Shown here piece by piece: positions 1 through 7,371 of a DNA stretch of 64,000 nt. The notes below the pieces were generated by a model that was given only the letters and a program-made list of their open reading frames with translations, was not told the DNA's origin and did not search any database. The first letter of the stretch is position 1. Each line of letters begins with the position of its first letter. The stretch is from Bryobacterales bacterium (lineage in GTDB: Bacteria > Acidobacteriota > Terriglobia > Bryobacterales > UBA6623): the NCBI GenBank assembly GCA_022826925.1, contig JAJDTX010000186.1:43047-107046 (forward strand). Direction: 5' to 3'. The position numbers were made by a program, and so were the translations under genes.

Positions 1-1369
1 ACTGGCCCTGCTCTACCAAGAACTTGATGACGAAGCTGGCCTTGATCCCCAGCTTTTCCGCCAGTTCCTTTACCGAGGTGCCGTCGGCCGCGAAGATGTC
101 GGTGTTGCCCGCCCGCGGGATCTCGGTCTGGCGCTTGCGCTGCTGGATCTTGCTCTCGGCCAAGGCCTCCAGGTCGCGCTTGCGCTGCTGCGGCGGCCTC
201 GGGCGGCGCTGTCCGGGAGCGCCCCGGCCGGGGCCCGGCGGGCGTCCGCCCGGTCCTCCCGCTGGAGGGCGTCCGGGCAAGCCGGGCCGCATGCCGCCCA
301 TGAGCTGGCCCGGGCCTTTGTGCGCGAAGCCGGCCGGCGTGCCGGGAGTGGGGGCCGGAATGCCCGGCATCGGCGCGGGCTTGTGGGTGCGCGGGATGAT
401 CGGTCGCCCAGGCACTAGGACGCTGGAAGCGGCCGGTGGTCGCGCATGCGGGCCGGGCCGGGGCGTGCGCAGGCCCGCAGCGGCGGGACGCTGCACTCCA
501 GGCGGCCGGATCGGGCGGACCGGGCCTGCCGGCGACGGCTTCTTCTGCGGCCTGGCAGGCTCGGGCGCTCCCGGAATCCCGGCTGGTTTCGGCGTTGGTA
601 TCGCGGGGGGAGCATGCTGTCTCGGCGGCGTCGGCCGCGTGGCCCCAGCCGGCGACGTCGGTGCTGCCGATGCTGGCTGCGAGCCGGGCATCGCGGGCGG
701 CGCGCTGATCGCCGGGCCCGGAATCGAGGGAGCGGGTGCCTTGGGTGGCAGGGCCGGGGTGTTCGGCTGGCCGGGAACTGCGCTTGCCGTCGGCCGCTTG
801 GGCTCGGGGCCGAGAACGGCGGGGATCGGCGGCGGTTCGGGCTTGGCGTCGCCGTCGTCCACGCGGTCCACCAAGGCCGTTGCCTCCAGCGGCTTGGATT
901 TCTGGATCGCTGTTTCGGGCGGGGGCTGCGCAATTGGCGCCGCAACTGGCGGAACTGCGGCCGCCGCTGCTGGGCGCTCGGCCTTCGGCTGGATTGGCGG
1001 GCGCAGCGCCGCTCCGACACCCGGCCCCGTGCCGCCTCCGAGAGGCGGCCGAAACAGCGTCGCTCCGCCGCCGCCGATCTTGATCGTGGGACGCACGGCC
1101 GCGGTTGTGCTGCGGTGCGCGGCGCCCGGCGCCGACTGGTCGATGACCACGCGTCGCTTGCGCCGGAGGGGCAGTTCCAGCTCGGGCTCGGGCTCGGGCC
1201 GCTTCTCACCCTCTGCCCGCTTGCGGAGGTGCTCGCGGATCTGGCCAGCCTGCGCGTCGTCTACCGAGCTGGAGTGGGACCTGACCCCCTCAACGCCCAG
1301 CTCGGGTAGAACGGCGATGATCTCGGAGGACTTGACCTCCAACTCGCGCGCTAGCTCATTGATGCGAAT
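1..1369 (-). CDS. infB: Translation initiation factor IF-2, N-terminal part (3' end outside window)
   Basis: IF-2 is the GTPase that brings initiator tRNA to the 30S subunit. Only the N-terminal part is present. It opens with the IF2_N motif RINELARELEVKSSEII, continues as a Pro/Ala/Gly-rich disordered linker of roughly 300 residues, and reaches a second IF2_N-like helix (VKELAEKLGIKASFVIKFL) at the window edge; the G domain lies beyond. I place the start at an ATT codon (1369-1367), because it directly precedes the conserved motif and has an AGGAG Shine-Dalgarno sequence (1377-1381) seven bases upstream. The only in-frame ATG (1426-1424) adds 19 unconserved residues and has no ribosome-binding site. 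The gene overlaps the end of nusA by 14 bp, as in the usual rimP-nusA-infB operon. Identity is secure; the start is inferred. Confidence 0.9.
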   Translation of the reverse strand, partial: MRINELARELEVKSSEIIAVLPELGVEGVRSHSSSVDDAQAGQIREHLRKRAEGEKRPEPEPELELPLRRKRRVVIDQSAPGAAHRSTTAAVRPTIKIGGGGATLFRPPLGGGTGPGVGAALRPPIQPKAERPAAAAAVPPVAAPIAQPPPETAIQKSKPLEATALVDRVDDGDAKPEPPPIPAVLGPEPKRPTASAVPGQPNTPALPPKAPAPSIPGPAISAPPAMPGSQPASAAPTSPAGATRPTPPRQHAPPAIPTPKPAGIPGAPEPARPQKKPSPAGPVRPIRPPGVQRPAAAGLRTPRPGPHARPPAASSVLVPGRPIIPRTHKPAPMPGIPAPTPGTPAGFAHKGPGQLMGGMRPGLPGRPPAGGPGGRPPGPGRGAPGQRRPRPPQQRKRDLEALAESKIQQRKRQTEIPRAGNTDIFAADGTSVKELAEKLGIKASFVIKFLVEQGQ

Positions 1370-2987
1370 CGTTCTTCTCCTCTTGGACCAACTCGTCCGC
1401 AGTCGTCCGCACGGCGGACTCGGCATCCGCGACGGCCCCGGCCGTCGCGAGCGCCTCCCCGCTCTCGCTATACCCCTGTCCGTCCACCGCGAATTCCGCC
1501 CCATCGTCGGGTCCGCGATAGACATTCATCTTACCAAAGCTCTCCAGCTCTGCCACGTCGAAATCGACTTCGTCCTCTTCCTCCTCCGACGCGCCGGACT
1601 CCGGTTCTCCCGGCAGCACCGGGGCCGCTTCCGCGCCCTGCTCGGCGTCCGGGCTATCCGCGGGCGCGGCTGCCGCAGGCTGCTGTTCGCTGACCGTTTG
1701 CACCGCTCCGACCGTTCGCGCAAGACGCGTGTAGCACTGTTCCACCGCCGCCCGGATGCGCTCCACCAGTTCAGGACCCACGCTGGGAATCTCGATCAAT
1801 TGCTCGGGCGTCATGTCGGCAACCGCCTCGAGGGTGGCCGCGCCGGCCTCGACCAAGCGCTCGATGAGTCCCTCGCTGAGGCCGTAGCTCTTCAAGATGC
1901 TGACCGGCGTGCCGCTGCCGCTGATTGCCGCCATGGCCTCTTCGACATCCCGGCGATTCTGGTCCTCGCTCTTGATGTCGATGCGCCAATTGAGCAGCTT
2001 CGCCGCGAGCCTCACATTCTGGCCCTTCTTGCCGATCGCCAACGAGAGCTGTGACTCGTCGACGATCACCTCCATGTGGCGCGTCTCCGGGTCGATGACG
2101 TTCACCCGCGAGACCTTGGCCGGACTCAGCGCCCAGCGGACCATTTCTAGCGGGTCCTCGATGTACTCGATGATGTCGATCTTCTCGCCGCGGATCTCGC
2201 GGATGATCGTTTGCACGCGCATGCCCTTCATGCCGACGCACGCGCCCACCGCGTCGACGTTGCGATCGCGCGAGCGCACCGCGATCTTGGTCCGCTCGCC
2301 CGCCTCGCGGGCGCACGCCTTGATCTCGACCGTGTTGTCGTAGATTTCCGGCACCTCTTGTTCGAACAGCCGCTTGACCAGTTCCTCGCTCGCGCGCGAG
2401 GCGACCACGGCGGGCCCCCGGCCGGCCTTTTCGACCGCCTTGATGACGATCCGAACGCGCTCGCCCGGAGCGAAGGTCTCCAGCCGCGACTGCTCGCGGC
2501 GCGGCATCCTGGCCTCGGTGCGGTCCAATTCCACGATCAGGTCCGGGCCCTCGTTGCGCTTGACCGTGCAGTACTCCATCGTTCCCAGGCGGCCCTCGAA
2601 CTGCTTGCAGATCGTCTCGCGCTCGGCCTCGTGGACCTTTTGGAAGATCACCTGCTTGGCCTGCATCGCCGCGATGCGGCCGAGGCTCGCCGTCGGTACC
2701 GGGAAGCGCACCTCATCGCCGATTCGGGCCGATGGATTGACACGGCGGGCCTGCGACAGGCTGACTTCGAATGTGGGGTTGGCCACCAGGTCCGTGACCG
2801 TCTTGACCGCGTAGACGTCGACCCCGCCCGTCTTGGGATTGATCTCGGCCACCAGGTCCTCTTCGGTCTGATGGAACTTGCGTGCCGCCGCCAGCATCGC
2901 GTCCTTGACCGCGCTCAAGACGATCTCGGGGGAGATCCCCTTGTGCTGGCTCAGCTGTTCGATTTCGGTGGAGAGTCCCCTTGCCAT
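1356..2987 (-). CDS. nusA: Transcription termination/antitermination factor NusA
   Basis: NusA binds RNA polymerase and nascent RNA and controls pausing, termination and antitermination. The 543-residue protein has the family order: N-terminal polymerase-binding domain (to about 130), S1 domain (about 135-200), two KH domains (about 225-350, with GACVGMKGMRVQ and the second-KH motif SLAIGKKGQNVRLAAKL), and a helix-hairpin-helix region (IPSVGPELVERI, about 405-425). The acidic Glu/Asp/Ala-rich tail is longer than in short NusA proteins. I chose ATG at 2987 because a GAGGAAAG ribosome-binding site precedes it and homologues begin close to MARGLSTEIEQL; the frame is open further upstream. It lies 28 bp after rimP and overlaps infB. 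Confidence 0.97.
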   Translation of the reverse strand: MARGLSTEIEQLSQHKGISPEIVLSAVKDAMLAAARKFHQTEEDLVAEINPKTGGVDVYAVKTVTDLVANPTFEVSLSQARRVNPSARIGDEVRFPVPTASLGRIAAMQAKQVIFQKVHEAERETICKQFEGRLGTMEYCTVKRNEGPDLIVELDRTEARMPRREQSRLETFAPGERVRIVIKAVEKAGRGPAVVASRASEELVKRLFEQEVPEIYDNTVEIKACAREAGERTKIAVRSRDRNVDAVGACVGMKGMRVQTIIREIRGEKIDIIEYIEDPLEMVRWALSPAKVSRVNVIDPETRHMEVIVDESQLSLAIGKKGQNVRLAAKLLNWRIDIKSEDQNRRDVEEAMAAISGSGTPVSILKSYGLSEGLIERLVEAGAATLEAVADMTPEQLIEIPSVGPELVERIRAAVEQCYTRLARTVGAVQTVSEQQPAAAAPADSPDAEQGAEAAPVLPGEPESGASEEEEDEVDFDVAELESFGKMNVYRGPDDGAEFAVDGQGYSESGEALATAGAVADAESAVRTTADELVQEEKNDSHQ

Positions 2988-3015
2988 GTCTTTCCTCGCC
3001 CCTTGCCCGCTCCCG

Positions 3016-3486
3016 TCAGACCTCGACCACCAAGCGCGCAAGTTCGATGTCCGCGAACGGGACGTCCAGCGCTTCGCCGTTGGCGGTGCGCAGCGACACG
3101 CTCTCCTGCGTAGCGCCCTCGATCAAGCCCGTCACGGTGCGGCTGCCTTCCAGTGCGCCGCGCACGCGCACCTTCGCCTTGTGCCCCTGGAAGCGGCGGT
3201 AATCCGCCGGCCGCGACAGCTTGCGATCCAATCCCGGCGACGACACCTCCAGGGTGTAGCTGTCCGGCACCAGGTCCTCGACGTCCAGCGCTGCCGACAG
3301 CTGGCGAGAGACGCGCTCGCAATCGGCGTGCGTGATCCCTGTCGGCTTGTCGATGTAGACCCTCAGGAGGCCGCCGCGCAGGGCTCCCTTCCATTCGGCG
3401 TCCACCAGTTCCAAGCCTTCGAATTGGACGATCTGACGCGTCAACTCGCTCACCTTGGACACGATTTCCTTTCTTTGCGAAGCCAT
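3016..3486 (-). CDS. rimP: Ribosome maturation factor RimP
   Basis: RimP assists maturation of the 30S subunit. The 156-residue product has the N-terminal alpha/beta domain (GLELVDAEWKG, then LRVYIDKPTGITHADCERVSR) and the family signature YTLEVSSPGLDRKL, followed by the C-terminal SH3-like domain with the conserved GHKAKVRVRG. I start at ATG 3486 (MASQRKEIV). An upstream in-frame ATG at 3516 lies inside the leader hairpin stem and would add MAHFFYGSES, which homologues lack. First gene of the rimP-nusA-infB operon, preceded by a promoter and a terminator-like hairpin. Confidence 0.96.
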   Translation of the reverse strand: MASQRKEIVSKVSELTRQIVQFEGLELVDAEWKGALRGGLLRVYIDKPTGITHADCERVSRQLSAALDVEDLVPDSYTLEVSSPGLDRKLSRPADYRRFQGHKAKVRVRGALEGSRTVTGLIEGATQESVSLRTANGEALDVPFADIELARLVVEV

Positions 3487-3500
3487 CGACTCGGAACCAT

Positions 3501-3526
3501 AAAAAAAGTGGGCCAAAGCCCACTTT
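3501..3526 (-). terminator. Terminator-like hairpin in the rimP leader
   Basis: On the minus strand AAAGTGGGC (3526-3518) pairs perfectly with GCCCACTTT (3513-3505) around a 4-base loop. The run continues into an uninterrupted T tract of seven (3507-3501). This is the form of an intrinsic terminator. It lies between the predicted rimP promoter and the rimP start, so it is more likely an attenuator of the rimP-nusA-infB operon than the end of an upstream gene: the upstream gene is divergent. Confidence 0.7.
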
Positions 3527-3555
3527 CGGTTATCGCCGAAACTGCGACTCCTCTC

Positions 3556-3584
3556 ATTCTAGCCGGTTCCCGCGCTCCGGGCAA
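3556..3584 (-). promoter_or_regulatory. Sigma-70-type promoter of rimP-nusA-infB
   Basis: On the minus strand TTGCCC (3584-3579) is followed after exactly 17 bases by TAGAAT (3561-3556). The predicted start near 3549 gives a leader of about 60 bases that contains the terminator-like hairpin. It sits in the short intergenic space divergent from the SMP-30 gene. Confidence 0.6.
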
Positions 3585-3615
3585 TCGCCGCGCCGGAATT
3601 TCGCAGCCGGCGGGC

Positions 3616-3621
3616 TAGAAT
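3616..3621 (+). promoter_or_regulatory. Possible -10 element (TAGAAT) just before the SMP-30 gene
   Basis: TAGAAT ends 8 bases before the GTG start at 3630, so a transcript would have almost no 5' leader. I see no convincing -35 element. Similar hexamers lie close to the starts at 13966 and 15484. Confidence 0.25.
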
Positions 3622-3629
3622 GTCGTATC

Positions 3630-4589
3630 GTGCCTGGATTTCCGACCTTAGGCGCCATCGACCGTCTGGATGACCGGCTCGAAGGCCTGATCGCAGCCGA
3701 CGCCCCGATCGAGCTGCTCGACGTGGGGTTTGCTTGGCCCGAGGGGCCCGTGTGGGTCGCCAGCGAGCGGCACCTGCTCTTTTCAGACATTCCGCGCAAT
3801 TCCATCTATCGCTGGAGCGAGCACGGCGGGACCGGCGTGTGGATGCAGCCGTCCGGATATACGGGAGTGGCCTACTACGGCAAGGAGCCGGGCTCGAACG
3901 GCCTGACCTTGGACCCCGCGGGCCGGCTGCTGGCGTGCGAGCACGGCGACCGCCGGGTTTCCAGGCTCGAGCATGGCGGGGGAAAGGTCACGCTGGCCGA
4001 TTCCTACCAAGGCAGGCGCCTGAATTCGCCCAACGACCTGGTCCTGCGCTCTAGCGGCGACCTGTACTTCACCGACCCGGCCTACGGGCTCCACCACCGC
4101 TACGACGATCCGGCTCGCGAGCTGCCCTTCTGCGGCGTGTACCTCGTGCGCCCGGGCGAGCGCGAACCTGTGCTGCTAACCGACGAGCTGGAGAATCCGA
4201 ACGGCTTGGCGTTCTCTCCCGACGAGCGGTTGCTCTACGTCACGCAGTCCAACCCCCGCAGGGCGGTCGTGATGAGCTATCCGGTGCTGGCGGACGGCAC
4301 CCTGGGCAGCGGCAGCGTGCTGATCGATCTCACCGACTTCGCCGCCGAAGCGCCCGGCTTGCCGGACGGGATGAAGGTCGACCGGGCCGGCAACATCTTC
4401 ACGACGGGGCCCGGCGGCGTGTGGGTGGCCGCCCCGGACGGAACGCTCCTGGGGCGCGTGTCAACGGGCCGGCGCATCGCGAATCTGTGCTGGGGAGGCG
4501 ATGGCTCAGTGCTCTATCTGTGCTCTGACGACTATCTGTGCCGGGTCGGGACGCTCACCTCGGGCTGTCTGCCGGGGCCTCCGTCCTGA
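3630..4589 (+). CDS. SMP-30/gluconolactonase family lactonase
   Basis: Predicted calcium-dependent sugar lactonase of the six-bladed SMP-30/gluconolactonase/LRE family, which hydrolyses aldono- or related lactones. The 319 residues show the family signatures: FAWPEGPVW near residue 35 (metal-ligand Glu), RRLNSPNDLVL near 130 (metal-ligand Asn), LENPNGLAFSPDERLLYVT near 190, and GLPDGMKVDRAGNIF near 245 (catalytic/metal Asp). No signal peptide is visible, so it is probably cytoplasmic. The GTG start fits the motif spacing. It is convergent with the GHMP kinase gene, 31 bp away. Given the sugar-acid genes elsewhere in the window a uronate or aldonate lactone is a plausible substrate, but the sequence does not show which. 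Confidence 0.85.
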   Translation: MPGFPTLGAIDRLDDRLEGLIAADAPIELLDVGFAWPEGPVWVASERHLLFSDIPRNSIYRWSEHGGTGVWMQPSGYTGVAYYGKEPGSNGLTLDPAGRLLACEHGDRRVSRLEHGGGKVTLADSYQGRRLNSPNDLVLRSSGDLYFTDPAYGLHHRYDDPARELPFCGVYLVRPGEREPVLLTDELENPNGLAFSPDERLLYVTQSNPRRAVVMSYPVLADGTLGSGSVLIDLTDFAAEAPGLPDGMKVDRAGNIFTTGPGGVWVAAPDGTLLGRVSTGRRIANLCWGGDGSVLYLCSDDYLCRVGTLTSGCLPGPPS

Positions 4590-4620
4590 TGCGCGGCCCG
4601 CGCATCGCGCCTTGGCCCGC

Positions 4621-5610
4621 CTAGACCACTGGCCGAATCGCTTGAACGTCCAGTTTCGCCAGCGCCGCCTTCAACTTCTCGAAGTGCTCCCCGTCGCGGT
4701 ACGTGCCGATGATGGCCCCGCCGGATCCGGCGAACTTGGCGGTTGCGCCCGCGTTGCGGGCAGCTCGGACCATTTCTAGGTTTTCCGGGCTCACCGTGCA
4801 GACTTGGGCTCGCAGGTCGAAGTTGGCGTCAATCAGTTCCCCGAAGCGCTGAGTGTCTCCCGCGATCAGGGCCTTCCGGCCCTCAGACGCCATTGCGGCC
4901 CACTGCAGCATCGCGGCCCGAACGGCGCCATCTCCCGAATCGTAGCGCCTCCGCAGATCGTTGTGGAACACCTCCGTGCCCTCGCTGAGGTTGGTGCGGT
5001 ATGCGACGTACAGGTTGGGCAGCAGGGAGGCGTCCATCGATTCGTAGTCGCCGAAGCCCTTCGATTCCATCAGGTCTCGGTCGAAGTCCATGTAGACCAA
5101 GCCCTCATAAACCTGCACGACGCGGTCCTGCAGGCCGGCCGAGACGCCCAGCTCTCGAGTCTCTGTCTCGAGCACCAGGTTGGCTTGCACAGGTAGCGGG
5201 ATGTCCACCTCGAAGTGGGCCATCAACGCCCGCAGCGAGGAGGTGATGATTGCGGAAGATCCGCCCATGCCCAGCCGCAGCGGGATGTTCGATTCGTACT
5301 CGAGAGTGAAGTTGCGGTCGTGCAGCTCGATCCCTTCCGCCGCGCAGTAGTCGCTGAAGCGCATGATCAGCGCGCGAATGATGCGAATTCCGCCGTAGTA
5401 GCCGCGCCAGCGAGTGTGGGCGCGAAGTTGGCCCAGATTCTCCCAGACCGGCATGTCCGCTGCCGAGAGGCGGATCTCCAGCCGGGCGCTGGGATACAGC
5501 AGCGTGCGAGAGCGGAAGTTCCGCACGGTGGCGGCAAGCGTCTTGCCGAAGTATCCGTCGGAAGGGTTGCCGAGCACGCCCGCTCGGGCATAGGCGACTG
5601 TTTCGATCAC
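4621..5610 (-). CDS. GHMP-family kinase, glucuronokinase-like
   Basis: Sugar kinase of the GHMP (galactose/homoserine/mevalonate/phosphomevalonate) superfamily. The N terminus carries a GVLGNPSDGYFGKT motif (about residues 11-24) close to the opening of glucuronokinases. The phosphate-binding loop LGMGGSSAI follows near residue 112, and a C-terminal KFAGSGGAIIG motif near 290. I start at GTG 5610, 11 bp after the upstream stop; the frame remains open upstream but that part is antisense-like overlap with the PspC gene. Length (329 residues) is normal. A role in phosphorylating glucuronate or a related sugar is inferred from the N-terminal motif only; family membership is firm. Confidence 0.8.
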   Translation of the reverse strand: MIETVAYARAGVLGNPSDGYFGKTLAATVRNFRSRTLLYPSARLEIRLSAADMPVWENLGQLRAHTRWRGYYGGIRIIRALIMRFSDYCAAEGIELHDRNFTLEYESNIPLRLGMGGSSAIITSSLRALMAHFEVDIPLPVQANLVLETETRELGVSAGLQDRVVQVYEGLVYMDFDRDLMESKGFGDYESMDASLLPNLYVAYRTNLSEGTEVFHNDLRRRYDSGDGAVRAAMLQWAAMASEGRKALIAGDTQRFGELIDANFDLRAQVCTVSPENLEMVRAARNAGATAKFAGSGGAIIGTYRDGEHFEKLKAALAKLDVQAIRPVV

Positions 5611-5621
5611 GGCGCGACGAA

Positions 5622-5948
5622 CTAGTGGGCCGCCGCGGTTCGGTCGGCTGCCGGGGCCTCCTCGGACGGGTCTACCGGCAATAACAGCCAGCACACCAGG
5701 TACGCCACCACCCCGGGGAAGATTGGCGGAATCACCGCCCCGATCGCCCAAACGACTCGAAGGGTCGTCAGGTCCTTGCCGAAGTAGCTCGCGCAGCCGC
5801 TGCAAACGCCGGCCACCATGCGGCCCTTCCGCTTGCGCATGCAGACACCTTGAATCTGCTCAGCCGCGGCGCCGTCGAGCGCCTTGCCGCACTTGCGGCA
5901 GAAGCGGTCGTCTTCCTCGATTTCGAAACCGCACGTCTCGCAGAACAT
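5622..5948 (-). CDS. Zinc-ribbon plus PspC-domain membrane protein
   Basis: A 108-residue protein with an N-terminal zinc ribbon (CETC and CRKC pairs, residues 3-20) fused to a PspC domain. The PspC part has the typical GVCSGCASYFGKDLTTLRVVW opening followed by one hydrophobic segment (about 65-92, AIGAVIPPIFPGVVAYLV). PspC proteins act in envelope stress responses, originally with PspA, but no other psp gene is nearby. It precedes the GHMP kinase by 11 bp, so the two are probably co-transcribed; the functional link is unclear. Confidence 0.82.
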   Translation of the reverse strand: MFCETCGFEIEEDDRFCRKCGKALDGAAAEQIQGVCMRKRKGRMVAGVCSGCASYFGKDLTTLRVVWAIGAVIPPIFPGVVAYLVCWLLLPVDPSEEAPAADRTAAAH

Positions 5949-6001
5949 CAGTTTGATTAGAGACTACCCCAGACCGGTGCTGAGGGCAAGTGGAAAGTGC
6001 G

Positions 6002-7363
6002 CTAGCGGAGGTTCGTGGGAAGAATCTTCGGTTGCCGGCCCGCGGCGACCGTGATTTCGTACAGGAGCATCGAGGCCTTCTCCATCGGCCACACGTCCGC
6101 GGTGGAGATGGCTGTCCGGCCCCCGGCGTCGATGGGGTCCGGGTCCGCGCCTTCGTCAGCGAGGAAGCGGATGATCTCGCAGATTTCGTCTTCCGTCGCG
6201 CGAAACGAGGTCAGCATGACCGATGCGTGCATGACCGTGCGGCCGATGGAGGTCTTCGCCGCGAGATCGTTGTCCAGGGTATAGGCGTACTGGACGACCG
6301 GCATTTGCGCGCTCCGCACCGCCCGCATCAGCAGCGTTAACCCATCCTGGGTGCGGGCCTTGGTGTTGGCCCCCGCGGCAACGAGCATCTTCATCACGCC
6401 GAGATGCCCCTCCAGCGCCGCCGCGAGCAAGGGCGTGTCCTCGGCGTCGCTCCTCCGCAGGTCGCGGTCCGCGCCCAAGTCATCGATGGGATGGGTGTGT
6501 AGGTTGGGATCTGCGCCTGCCGCCAGCAGCATTTCGACTGCCTTGGCGTCGCCGGCCCGGGCCGCCAAATAGAGCGGCGTCTGGCCTGCCTTGTCCGGCG
6601 TGGACGCGGCGGCGTTGGAACCGAGCAGCAGCCCGAGCGCATCGCTGTGGCCGTACGCGGCGGCGATGTTCGCGGGCTGGCTGCCGTCATAGGCCACCGT
6701 GTTCGGGTCGGCACCTGCTTCCAGCAGAGTCCGCATCGACTCCAAGTCGTTGCGCGTGACGGCGAACATCAGGGCCGTGAACCCCTGCTTGGAGGCGATG
6801 TCGAGGGTCGCCCGGGCCTCCGCCAAGGCAGCCGCCGTCTCGGGGTGGCCGTCGGATGCGGCCCACATCAGCGCTGTCTGGCCGCGTCCGTTTTCGCGGG
6901 CATCGGGGTCGGCGCCCCGTGAAAGCATGAGCCGCACCGCGTCCGTCAGTCCGGTCCCCGCCGCCAGCATCAGCGGGGTCTCGCCGTTCCAGCGGCTGAC
7001 CGTCGGATCCGCGCCTGCCTCCAGCAGCGCCATCGCCATGGGCCCGTCGCCGTTGGCGCACGCCAGCGTGAGCGGGGTGTCGCCGTACGTGTCGGCGGTG
7101 TTGACTTCGGCACCGGCCCGCAGCAGGCTCCGGGCGGCCTCGAGATCCTGCAGATGCACCGCCCAGGCTAGCGGTGTCGAGCCATCGGGCAGCGCGGCGT
7201 TGATGGCGTCGCCGCCACGCTGAAGCAATTCCGAGACAGCCGCCCGATCGCGCTGCTTGAGCGCCTCTGCCAGGCTCGCTTCACCGGCGTAGGCGCCTAC
7301 AGCCAGAGCGAGGGCGCAGAACGCGGTCGCCGCGAGAGTCCGGTGCCGGCGATCAATCCGCAC
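6002..7363 (-). CDS. Secreted ankyrin-repeat protein
   Basis: A 453-residue protein with a signal peptide (TLAATAFCALALAVGAYAG) followed by about ten ankyrin repeats. Consensus segments such as DGSTPLAWAV, YGDTPLTLAC, NGETPLMLAA, GQTALMWAAS, QGFTALMFAV and GQTPLYLAAR recur about every 33 residues. Ankyrin repeats bind proteins; no enzymatic domain is seen. The gene starts 8 bp after the DUF1552 stop, so it is the last member of a DUF1592-DUF1552-ankyrin operon. That arrangement recurs in Acidobacteria and related phyla, and it may act in the periplasm as a scaffold for its partners. Confidence 0.85.
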   Translation of the reverse strand: MRIDRRHRTLAATAFCALALAVGAYAGEASLAEALKQRDRAAVSELLQRGGDAINAALPDGSTPLAWAVHLQDLEAARSLLRAGAEVNTADTYGDTPLTLACANGDGPMAMALLEAGADPTVSRWNGETPLMLAAGTGLTDAVRLMLSRGADPDARENGRGQTALMWAASDGHPETAAALAEARATLDIASKQGFTALMFAVTRNDLESMRTLLEAGADPNTVAYDGSQPANIAAAYGHSDALGLLLGSNAAASTPDKAGQTPLYLAARAGDAKAVEMLLAAGADPNLHTHPIDDLGADRDLRRSDAEDTPLLAAALEGHLGVMKMLVAAGANTKARTQDGLTLLMRAVRSAQMPVVQYAYTLDNDLAAKTSIGRTVMHASVMLTSFRATEDEICEIIRFLADEGADPDPIDAGGRTAISTADVWPMEKASMLLYEITVAAGRQPKILPTNLR

Positions 7364-7371
7364 CGAGGTTC

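Noticed and set aside
24..2054. A 676-codon open frame on the plus strand
   Set aside because: It is antisense to infB and nusA; the Gly/Pro/Arg-rich product is what a GC-rich coding strand gives in reverse, and the minus-strand genes are certain.
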